A stretch of 64,000 nucleotides of DNA from Phlebiopsis flavidoalba (taxonomy: Eukaryota > Basidiomycota > Agaricomycetes > Polyporales > Phanerochaetaceae): NCBI GenBank assembly GCA_035772785.1, contig JAOCPU010000091.1:1-64000 (forward strand), written 5' to 3'. The notes beneath the pieces are model-generated. The model did not search any database and was not told the origin of the DNA. It saw only the letters and a program-made list of their open reading frames with translations. A program made the position numbers and the translations under genes. Below, piece after piece: positions 46,682 to 56,030 of this stretch (within the stretch, counting starts at the first letter, position 1; each line of letters starts with the position of its first letter).

Positions 46682-46975
46682 GCTTACCTTATGCCGTCGA
46701 GCCCGCAGGCCTCGTTCGTCCCGCAGGAGGCCGGATCGTGCGCCCTGCGCACCCCGGCCGTTCCCTGACACGCTTGAAGTGTCGTGCTGGGCGTCCAACG
46801 GTGGTGGTGGCCGAGACCTGCTAGTCGGGCCAGAGGCCAATGCGGGCGAGGAAGAGAGGGAGGTCGGGGCCCTATAACGGAATGAGAGAGGAGAAACAAG
46901 TCCATCAAAGGCCTCCGAAGAGGCCGTTGTGCAAGACGAAAGGAGGGGAACCGCCGTTCTCGCGAACGACGGCCG
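46682..46975 (-). repeat. Cassette K, inverted copy
   Basis: On the minus strand this reads GCCGTCGTTCGCGAGAACGG (about 46,960) through TCCTGCGGGACGAACGAGGC and CTGCGGGCTCGACGGC to a GTAAGC donor-like site at 46,687. It forms an inverted pair with the copy that starts at 47,030. Confidence 0.6.
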
Positions 46976-47029
46976 ACGTGTGGAGGCGGAACGGAAGGCT
47001 AACAAGGCGCTTGCGCGCGCCAGTCGACG

Positions 47030-47596
47030 TTTCAAGTCCGGAGCGCCCGTGACGCGCTGTCTCTCGCCGCCATCCTCCGCCGTCGTTCACGAGAACGGCG
47101 GGCTCCTCTCGCTCTTGTTTTCACTCGGAGACTTCCTTTGGAAGTCTCAATCCCTGTTCTTGCCTTGCTTCCCAGCTTTTCTCTGCTACTTCTCTCACGC
47201 CGCCCGGCGCCGTTCAACACGCGCACGCGTAACTTCAACCATAGCGGCCGCGCCCTTCAAGAACGGCAATGCGCGCACTCAGCAAGCATCGCAGGGCACG
47301 GTACCTTCAAGAACGGCAATGCGCGCACTCAACAAGCATCGCAGGGCACGGTGGAGGGGTCCGGGGCCCACGGCGCAGCATAGGATGGATGTAAACGCGT
47401 CTGTGGGCTCGTTGGCCATAGGTGCGCGGCCTTTTGTCTCGCGCGCACGCTAAACTAAATTCCCGCGGCCGTGCCCTATACGACTCCGCATGCATGCCCA
47501 CCGAGAGTGTACGGACTCTCAATAAAGGTGCGCAAACCGTTGAATTCGTGTTTGGTGTCCGCTGCGAGCTCGCGAGCTCGGCGGCTCTAGGTGAGT
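47030..47596 (+). repeat. Cassette K, copy 3
   Basis: It has TTTCAAGTCCGGAGCGCCCG, GCCGTCGTTCACGAGAACGG and CCGTTCAACACGCGCACGC as in copy 1 (13,930-14,464). It ends GCGAGCTCGCGAGCTCGGCG before GTGAGT at 47,591. Downstream DNA also continues to match copy 1, for example AAGGCCCCTCCCATGTG at 47,630 and 14,499. Confidence 0.65.
47254..47353 (+). repeat. 50-bp tandem duplication
   Basis: Two direct copies start CCTTCAAGAACGGCAATGCG and end GCAGGGCACGGT. They differ at one base (CAGCAAGC against CAACAAGC) apart from the junction. Confidence 0.92.
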
Positions 47597-48131
47597 TTCC
47601 CACTTTGCTACCCCGCTATCTCCTCCCGCCCAAGGCCCCTCCCATGTGCACAAGCGATCCCCGAACACGCCTGGGAGCCAAGACCGGCCGTTCGATTGCC
47701 TGTGCAGGCCAATGACTTTCCTGGCCCAGACAGGGTGCCCGCCGACCACCTTGGGGGCTGTCAACCCACGCCGACGGCGCGCGCATGGCGGCCACATACT
47801 CCCAATGTGACGCGCACACACACGCTATGCATCGACCACGCGCACCACATTACAAGAAAGCCAATACGCGACGCAACGAGCACAGTCGCGGAGACACACG
47901 TCAGACGTGACGAGCACGTCGCAGACGCCACGACACAGGTATTGCAACAAGGACCACGATGCGACGAGGACGCCACGACAGGACGCCATGATGCGGATGA
48001 CCGCCGCACGTTGGACTCGACGCAATGGCCACCACCCGACGAGGGCAACATGACGAGGACATACATGACGTGGCGAGGACGGCCGCGATGGAGCCAACTG
48101 CAATGCACTGAGTACAAGGCCAGCCACAGCA

Positions 48132-48285
48132 CGATGAGGCTGACGAAAGCATGACGAGGCCCCGACCCAATCACAACGAGGCCAACGCAAGCGCGACGAG
48201 GCCAACGCAAGCGCGACAAAGCCAATGGAAGCACGACGAGGCCGACGAAAGCACGACAAGGCTGATCATAGTATGACAAGGGCTG
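48132..48285 (+). repeat. 20-bp tandem array, ~7 copies
   Basis: Units of the type GACGAGGCCAACGCAAGCGC repeat in register, with substitutions such as GACAAAGCCAATGGAAGCAC and GACAAGGCTGATCATAGTAT. This matches the vocabulary of 14,800-15,450. Confidence 0.85.
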
Positions 48286-51200
48286 AACTTTTTGTACTAT
48301 TTCTCTATAATTGTATTCAATGTTTACATATATGAGGAACTGATCCAGCAATGGACTGGTAATAATGGGTAAGGCTAATTCAGAAACCACCTAATGTGAT
48401 TAATTAAGTAAATGTTCAAATGCAATAACAAGAAAATGTACAAATTGTATAATAGTGAAACAACTGAAGGCCAGATAAATGACAGAATAGATTAATGTTG
48501 TGAACAAGGTAATACAATGAATACGTGAATGCTTGAACAAGATAATGACTGCCTAATAGCTGGCGAACAACTAGTGAACAACTAGCGAACAACCAGTGAA
48601 CACAGCGAACAACGAAACAACAGAACAAAGGGTACGATTGTTCATGAATGATTGGTGAACATTCATTTGTTAATGGTTTGTTCGCTGAGGGTTCTTTTGT
48701 TAAATAATGTTTATAATGGCTGGATTTTCCCTGATGAGGCATCGGTCCAACACTTCTTTGGCGCGATTTCGAGTGCGAGCCCATGGGCGTGGCAGATTGC
48801 ACCACTTGACGACAAGAGTTGCTCGTGATAGAGACGATAGGAGAGGTTGGGGTTTTTGGCATCCAGTATAATTTTGCAGCTACTGTTCCAGCCTTCAAAA
48901 GTGTAAATTTGGAATAGCATCGTGAAAAGAAATTGGGCATCCCAGGCATCATGATCAACTTGATAAACCTGCGTAGTACACCGCAGGCTGTCGCAGAGGA
49001 ACTCCGAGATGGAAGCATGAAGTACATGTATGTTTCCTGCGGCGGTCGGTGCGGAGGAAAGATCGCAGTCGATCAAATGACCGTGTGGTGTCTTCAAGTG
49101 AGAGGTGAGAGTAGAAAAAAGCTGCAATGTAATGGGGTGGAACGCCGAACTGCATTATGTCAGGCCAACACGCAATTACGCCTAGAATGGTCTGGAGCCC
49201 CCCCCCCCCCCTCCGCTTTAAGCGTGATTCCATGTCAGGCGCAGAGTGTTCATGCGAAGGAAAGGCGGACTCAAGAACTTGAAGATACAGCTCGTCAAGA
49301 GCCGACGCCTTCGGGTTCGATTTGGCAAGCAGTCGCTCAAACTGCTCCTCCGGATGGTCGTGAAATGTGTCCAGAAATTTTGTCACAACCCGAGCATAGA
49401 TGAATAGTCCGTCTGCTTGCTCAATGAGCATTGTGAGCGAGTAGGGATTCTGCGCGACATAGTCGCGATATCCTGGGATCTTGGGCACGGTGTTTCAAAG
49501 GTACAGTTCAACGTCGTCGCTCGATTCTCGGTTGGCGTCGTTTAGATCTCGATGGTGAACCTGCCGCATGATGCGAGAGTGACGGCGTCATGTTGGGATC
49601 GGGACGAGAAGCGATGAAAACGAGTAGCCAGGGGATCTTTGCAACAAGCTCGAGCAGATGTGTTAGGATTATATGCACAACATCGCGGTCCTGGCATTCA
49701 TCCGAGGCCATCACACAACGAGGACTACGCGCTGTGGTTGAAGAGGTGGAGGCGATTGTAACAGGGGTGTTGACAAAAGATCTTCGAACGCGTACTCTAG
49801 CAGCTGATTGGTGCCTCGTTTGGAATGCTCTCGCACTCCTTCCACGACACGAGAGAGCGGGGACGTGCGGCTGCGATTGTGCAATTTGGGGTGCGCGAGG
49901 GTTGGAAAAAGAAGTCGGGAAGAAGCGAGGTCGCCACCACCTCTGACAAAGAAGAATGACGCCCCAAGAGCATGCACTGTCGAGTCGAGGATCTTGCAGA
50001 GTTGATAAGCGATAGAAGATTTCCCCACACCGGGGCCTCCGCTCGGGAGCTGAGCCAGTAAACCTGCTTGGGTCCACGCTCGGGGGAAAGGAAAGGTTGC
50101 CTGTTAGTCCAGAGCATCAGTTCCTTGAAGAGCTCTTTGCGCGTGCCCTCCATGAACTCGCTTTTTAGCTCCGCCACGGATCGATAGCCGGCGGCGGCGT
50201 GCGGAAAAGAGTCTATAATCTGTTTTTCCTCTGCGTACCCAGATGATTATCCCTGCAACCCAAATGCACACAGGGGAATAACATGCCTGCTTCCTTCCTC
50301 GCCTTGGCTTCTTCCTCGAGTTTCCTTTGAACGTTCTGTGTTTTGTCAATCAACGCTGCCTTGGTATTGAGGTGCTGAACCAAACTCACCTCGATCTTCT
50401 GGTCGATATTTTCCACGATCTTCTCAAGTAACACCTGCCCGCGAAGCTAGAAGAACACCCCGTGAGTATTTTAAGGCATACACATGAGCGTCGGCTTACT
50501 CGGAAGATATCAAATGCCTCCTTAAGTGACTTTTTCCATGTCCTCTAGAACGTCTTTGTTCCACTTCGCAAAATACATTTTCTTGGCCCTGCCTAAGCAT
50601 CCTGAAACCGCCTTTGAGTCTTTCTGTACGTTTTGCAATTTGTACAAGGGCACTATCCAGCAGAATGAGACCCTACGGGTGTATCGAAGCAGAGCGACCG
50701 AACACTACCTTGAAAGACCCTGTAGATGCTCATCGAATTCCGTGGAACTTATGGGTTCGGAAGAAAGTCGATTTTCCGTGCCTTCCGCACGACGGATCGC
50801 CACATCTTGAATCCTCTTCTTCACTTCCTCCAGTACCTCAGCCCATTCCGCTACCTTATCGAGGAACGCATCTCGAGCTTTGTCGTTCACTGTCGGGCTG
50901 CCTGCAACGTGAACAAAAATGAGTCAGCTATTGACCAGAAAACATATGTATTAGGAGAGCTACCTGGAACGGAAGCATTCGCACAAGAGCTTTCAAGCCG
51001 TTTTGCTGACAACAAGAGAGCCAGATGGTGATAGTATGATGATTTTACTGATGAAAATACATTAGAAATTGCTAATAGGCAATGAAAAAAAGAGCGTACC
51101 CCAAACCAGTTAAGAAAACGGTCGACCAAGAGCGCGTTGAGTATGAATGCTCGACCAGCATGTCGCTGATCCCACGGTTACAGCTAACAAATGCCATACG

Positions 51201-51706
51201 TAGGCTCAGCGGTTACCCGCTCGATCCACATCGTATCATAACTTTCGCGGCCGTCGATAGTAGGGAAGCTTGGGCGTCGTCATCAGACGACCCTCTCTGC
51301 TATCATACCTGTGGGTCGTCAGAGTGTGATGGCGCAGTGATGAGACGTGCATGTCATCTGGCTCAAATTCCCTCAGGCGTTCTTTGTAACCGGAGACAAA
51401 GCATTTGGAAGCAGAGGATAGAGCGATGATGGAGGTCCAGATTGAGCGCGACCGCCCACGTATATTAATTGTGCCCAATAGTTCAGTGGCGCATCAATGG
51501 GCGCATCAATTGATGCGTACTGCGCTTTGTGCGTCGGAGATCGGGTTTACACTTTCTGTCGTTCTGCCATGATGTTCGCCTCGCGTCACGCCTCCTTCGT
51601 TACACTTCACTGTAAAACTTTGTATTTCGCATATTATTTGTTCATTCTTCCTACCGCGACTCACGCACTTCCCGCTCCCCGGCAATGGCCAGCACTGGCT
51701 CTGCCC

Positions 51707-52130
51707 ATGGACGACCTAGAAGGGCACCCATAAAGCGAAGACTCCACAGCAGCAAGAAAACCTCAAGACATAATCGGTCCTGTAACCTTCCCGTTCCGCG
51801 CTGCGCTGCCTGCGGTTGCACCTCGTGCGCGGCCCAAGGCTTAGACAGAGCAGTACGTCCATCGACGGAGAGTGCGGTAATTGTGGAAGCCAGAATTGTC
51901 AAAGGGCGCAAAGCAACCTCGCTGGGTGACGAGCTTCTTGGTGCGTAATATAGTCTCTGAAATGTGTGCATACGTCTCAGACCACAGCTTAGACCTCCCT
52001 ACACTACTGCAAGTCGCGCCTCTAGAGACGCGCCGTCTTGGTCTACACACACCCTCGTGACGCGAACATTTCATACTCACAAGTAAATCCAGTCCTGGCC
52101 CCTGGCCTTTGGGTATGCTCCTTTGTTGGC
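51707..52130 (+). pseudogene. Small two-exon gene remnant, D copy
   Basis: ATG 51,707 gives MDDLEGHP and a stop, the same lesion as in the C copy. The intact counterpart is at 59,914. Confidence 0.5.
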
Positions 52131-52630
52131 CCCGTTGAAGCTCTGGGGGGGCCAGCGGGGTAAATGTATGCGCGTCGCACACATCCGCAAAGCCCCAAGT
52201 TTGGAGAAGGTTCGAGCGCGTCATGACCATGAAGATAAATCATGCATGTATACAGCATAACAAGAAAGACTGGGTTCCCGTGGGTATAGAGAGCTATCTG
52301 AACCTCTCGTGCCAAGTCTGGTATGCAGCGGCCCTCGATTCAAACAGCTCCAAATACCCCCGGCGCGTTCGGATTTCCTGGGATCCCTCTCTCATTCTCG
52401 CTCATTTTCACCGTCTTTCAGCAGGCTACCCAAAGCAACTTTTCGTTCGCCATCAGGACCGTGGGCATTGAAATATTGACCTATCGCATTTCTCAGATCT
52501 CTCGACGCAAGTATCACTACACATCCCTCCCCTCAAGACCGTCACAAGAGGCCGGTCCCAAGAATTTTTTGTCGTGGATTCGATCTCCAGCCCTTGCCGT
52601 GCGAACTTCTCTGGCTTTAGGTCCAGACAG

Positions 52631-52640
52631 TATATAAAAG
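52631..52640 (+). promoter_or_regulatory. TATA box of gene H, copy 2
   Basis: TATATAAAAG, identical to 34,813-34,822 and in the same context (GGTCCAGAC(A/G)G before it, GCGCGGCCCC after it). Confidence 0.6.
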
Positions 52641-52701
52641 GCGCGGCCCCCCTGAGGCCTGCGAGTCAGTCCCCCCTTCCCCACTCACCCAGCACTTGCC
52701 G

Positions 52702-53506
52702 GGTGGATCTCTCGCAGACACTCTCGGACGCTCCGCCAGACAGTAGAGGCCCTCGCCGCTGCCCAGCCTCCCACGCCCTCGTCGTCGCCCCATTCCCGCG
52801 CTCGCCGGGTAGACCTCCTCGACGCCGCTGCCGTTCGCGCTCCCGCCCTCGACTCTGTGCTCGCCCACGACGACGACAACGACAAGTCTTCCGGCTTGCC
52901 CTCTAGCAGCAGCAGCAGCAGCAGCCGTCGCCGCTCTAGCAGTGACTCTGCCATCACCGGACGTCACCGCCTGCATCGATCGGATCGTGGACGCTTTCGA
53001 CGTCGACGCTCTTGAACCGTACGCCGTCATCGCCGGCACCCTCCACCACGGTTAACCCAATTAAGATGAAGACGGCGCCCTCCGTGTGCTCTGTCGCGGT
53101 TACGCCGTTACGCCTTGCCGCTCCATTATAGCTGGGTGCGCCCGCACCCGCTTGTTTGCTGCCAACTCTCATGTTGCGCGCATTATAGTCAGCTCTGCTC
53201 CCGCCCCTCAAGGGCCCCGCCACTCCCAACCCCATCCTCTGTCAGCAGTCTGTCGTCACCAACCGCCTAGTCGGATGCGCCCTCGAATTCCGTCCATACA
53301 CCGACGACCGCACCAAAGGCGCCAGTGATCCTCCTCTCTCAGCAGCCCATACCTTTGTCGCGCTTCATGCCGACAGCAGCGGCGCGCTCTTGACCGCCCT
53401 CGGAGCCGTTGCAGATGACGCCGTGCGTGCCTCTGTGCTGAGCGTTTCAAGAGTATACCCCCCAAAGTGCATACAAAGAGGACCGTATATTATTCAGTAC
53501 ATGTGA
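52702..53506 (+). pseudogene. Gene H, copy 2 (start codon lost)
   Basis: The position of the gene H start reads GTG instead of ATG (CCGGGTGGATCTCTCGCAG against CCGGATGGATCTCTCGCAG in copy 1). The later coding parts are better kept than in copy 1: ILCQQSVVTNRLVGCALEF, RPYTDDRTKGASDPPLSAAH and TFVALHADSSGALLTALGAV, then DDAVRASVLSVSRVYPPK, ending at TGA 53,504. A Ser run and an Asp-rich stretch occur near 52,865-52,940, coding frame shifted. The first helix reads QTVEALAAAQPPTPSSS in a third frame. Family unknown. It is a pseudogene unless an upstream start is used. Confidence 0.5.
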
Positions 53507-53889
53507 CCGCATGTATTCACATTTCCCATCCTTGCCACGCGTGCGCGACCCACTGCGATGGTACCCGTGAGCTATTTAACGCAGAGGCCGGTGTCGATGA
53601 ACTCGGCGCACCGTTCGATCCGCGTCCTTCCAATCTCCCGGCGGATTCGCTATGATGTTCGCTCGAAGACATGCCCACAGCATCGGGCGGCCTGAGTCGC
53701 CATGACCACTACTTTGTCACGATTTACAGCTAATTTACAGACGAATCTGACCCTCTCTTGGATTCCGCCCTCGAAGGATCGTCGGAGATGGTCGCTTTCT
53801 CAGATTGCTCTCGGGTCTGACCTGCTCTCCTAGCAGGAGCAGCACTTACGCCACCTGAGTGTCACTGGCTTGTACATAGTGGACCAGTG

Positions 53890-54476
53890 TTCAACTTTCA
53901 ACGTTTAACCCTAAAAACCCACCACCTTCCGCGCCCTAACAATCTCGCGCTGCGCCGCCTCCAGCTGCAGGCGCACCGTGCTGGTGCTTGCGTCGCTCTT
54001 GCGTCGGTCGTCTGCGGCGTCGTTGTGCGTGCTGGGAGGATGACGAGGGGAGGCTGCGCGCGAGGAAGGGCGGGGTGGTGTCGTCGTCGTAGGGAGCCGC
54101 GCGCGGGAACGGGAACTCCGTCCTGCGCTGTGTCAGCGCCGCTGTGCTCCGTGGTACGGGGACGACTCACCCTTCGTGCTCCAGCGCACTCGAGGGCCCC
54201 GTCAATGAATGCGATCGCCCCCTCCGACCCGCAACGCGTCATGACTTCTGCCCCCATCGATTGCGGGGAAGCGTGCGTAGCGTCATGAGGTGTTCATGGG
54301 TGTAGCTATGTCGCCCTGGACGTGGCGTTGGTGTTCGCGTTGGTGACGTTGCATAGGCGTACATGGCCCCAGGCTTGGTTCGCACCAGGCGTGTTTGATG
54401 CCTTGAAGAGGCGGATCAAATGATGCCTCTGCGCTTGGTGCGTCGGTTGATCGGAAGTTGGAACTCAGGCTGGCTC
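53890..54476 (-). pseudogene. Gene G 5' remnant
   Basis: The minus strand matches the start of gene G and its upstream region: GAGGGGGCGATCGCATTCAT (about 54,220), GACGTGGCGTTGGTGTTCGC (about 54,320) and GGAACTCAGGCTGGCTCTTT (about 54,460). A coding-like stretch has DDRRKSDASTSTVRLQLEAA and QREIVRARKV (about 53,935-54,010) and stops at 53,908. The MSYHPP start exon is not found, so the copy is internally deleted. Confidence 0.55.
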
Positions 54477-55335
54477 TTTCTCTCGTTCATCCATGATGTT
54501 TTTCCCGAACACTTCTTCGTCGCGCACCGGCTACGAGCTCACGTCTTGAGTCTGCTCTACCCACTCGTCTCACGATGACACGCACTCCCGCGACGCTAAA
54601 TGGACTGTAGGACGTATGCTGTCCGCCCTCGTCGAACACTCTGATCCACGCACGAACGGGCCCGCCGCGTCTTTCTAGCAGTAGCAGCCGTGTATTCCTA
54701 GCAGCAGCCGTCGCGTCTTCCTAGCAGCAGAAAACCAACCATCCAGCAACCCACCGAGGTTCACAGTCTCTCTGACTCAACAACGAATCAACGCCGGCCC
54801 AACACTCGCGTTTTGCACGGCCAGTACAGCCCTCAGCACCTCCCGGATTCAAAGGCAACGCAAAAAACGACTGGCACGAGCGAACTGGCCCCGCCACCTT
54901 GTCCTGGGAAGCAATTGCGGAAACACTGACCATTCTGTAGCTTCCCGACTCCACTGCTCGCGTTGTAACGCTGATCGTAGCTCTCGGTGCTTCTCGACGA
55001 TGACGGCGGAGGCAATGCGGAACGAACGAACGAATGGGCGGTGTCGCGTTTTGGCTGTAGCCGCGGAAATATCGACTATTGCAGTAGCTCCCGGGCACAT
55101 CGTGGCGGCGTGTGGACTCGAAGAGGCTATGCCGACCCAATATCCACCCTCGCATGCGGGGCGCAGCTGGCAGTGCTCCTCTATGATAATGGCGTGGGAG
55201 GCAGCGAAGTGCAAGATAACGCAGGTCAATTAGGTGTGTACGCTCATCGATATCCGTTGCTTATTGTCTTACAGGGATCTTTTATATGCTGTTCCAGGGC
55301 ATGTCGCTTTGAGATGGCCCACGGGTCAAGCATTT
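54477..55335 (+). repeat. V unit, copy 4, with the empty site of the 1.2-kb element
   Basis: At its left edge CTCTTT is joined directly to CTCTCGTTCATCC, the empty site for the insertion at 26,853-28,052. CCGAACACTTCTTCGTCGCG and ACGAGCTCACGTCTTGAGTC match 28,080-28,130. The right half matches 38,521-38,901. Three short GTCGCGTCTTCCTAGCAG-type repeats occur near 54,665-54,730. Confidence 0.75.
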
Positions 55336-56030
55336 GGTATGCCTCCCTTTGCTCTAGTTTACCGTACGCGTTTCAACAGAACGTGAACCGCATAGAAACG
55401 CTCTCTTCTGGACTCGTTACACCCACAAAAGAACCTCCCAAAAAGTCACCACGCAGAACGTTCCTCACGCTTGACACGGTGGTGGTCGAAACGGCCATGG
55501 ATTGTGCCTCGAACGCGGGACCGTGACTTTCAGGCCCCTCACAGGTCTCACCTCAGCACTCAGTCTCGAAGCTCCCCGCGCTCGTCGTCCAGCACGCGGA
55601 AGACTTACCCAAACTACTTGCTATCCGTCATTTCACATCCATGAAAATATCAACATTAGCGTCACACATTTGCTGTGGTCCGGTGAGACTATCCTTACAC
55701 CTCCGCCTCGCCGGTCCGTGCCTCCTTCACACACGCAGAACGTTTATCTTATTCAATGCAGCGATTTCATAGACGACGATGGATCGCGCCTTGACTGCGT
55801 TCGTCGTCCGGAATGCAGAGTATCTTTGAGCCGTCGCCCCGACCTTTGACGACTCCCGGACGACCTCCACAAACAATGGACTCGACCTTTGTTGTGGCGC
55901 TGCAAGATCGCCCTCGTTGGCTTCATGCGCAGTCAGAGATGGGACGTCTGGGTGTGCAGATTTTTTGTCTACTGTTGGGGCCGCGCTTTCGTTCTGTGGG
56001 GTGCGCCATGCGCAGGAACAAGGCAATATC
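55336..56030 (+). repeat. W unit, copy at NLR-E, with the empty pogo site
   Basis: GGTATGCCTCCCTTTGCTC joins V to W directly. The same junction at 38,895/44,250 is interrupted by the pogo-like element. The remaining sequence parallels 44,252-44,987. Confidence 0.8.

Larger units (their letters stand above)
45553..48736. mobile_element. 3.2-kb TIR element 2 inserted in NLR-D
   Basis: The left end is (T)CATCAGGAAAAATCCA at 45,553 and the inverted right end (T)CATCAGGGAAAATCCA ends at 48,736. The NLR-D reading frame is interrupted exactly here, while NLR-E and NLR-F read through the same position without it. Read in gene orientation, the 8 bp on either side are CCGATGCC and CCTGTTCC, 5 of 8 identical, compatible with a decayed 8-bp target duplication. 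Sub-terminal AT-rich DNA carries many GTTCACT / GTTCGC motifs on the left and their inverse AGTGAAC / GCGAAC on the right. The GC-rich centre holds two cassette K copies in opposite orientation and tandem arrays. No transposase is recognisable. Confidence 0.82.
44988..51030 (-). pseudogene. NLR-D: NACHT NLR split by a 3.2-kb insertion
   Basis: The 5' end is truncated: the MPSESRRE start is missing and only SAKRLESSCANASVPG of exon 1 remains (about 51,020-50,965), followed by a 59-nt intron. Exon 2 contains VNDKARDAFLDKVAEWAEVL (about 50,900). Coiled-coil fragments (EKIVENIDQKIEVSLVQHLN, about 50,420) precede the NACHT exon with SVAELKSEFMEGTRKELFKE (about 50,170), a frameshift around the P-loop (VWGNLLSLINSARSSTRQ in one frame, GKSSIAYQLCKILDS in the other), VVLVVxDECQDRD (about 49,730) and LLVFIASRPDPNMTP (about 49,620). 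A 14-residue C run near 49,200 distorts the frame. HASISEFLCDSLRCTTQVY lies at about 49,020. The element at 45,553-48,736 follows, after which the gene resumes with RLDDRHPSVIQDATKK, SPLHGREF, STYMDFCLSKK and IKEEGVEKFWGWPL, stop at 44,988. Confidence 0.87.
51210..53877 (+). repeat. 5' unit U, copy upstream of NLR-D
   Basis: It is nearly identical to 33,440-36,057. The similarity ends at GAGTGTCACTGGCT (53,877), after which this copy continues TGTACATAGTGG into the gene G remnant. The high identity suggests recent duplication or gene conversion. Confidence 0.85.

Noticed and set aside
46403..47035. 210-codon minus-strand frame
   Set aside because: Same GC-rich core DNA of the NLR-D insertion. 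Arg/Ser/Pro-rich composition is what random frames in such DNA give.
48132..48285. Possible CRISPR-like array
   Set aside because: Units are contiguous without spacers and the sequence context is fungal. It is a plain tandem repeat.
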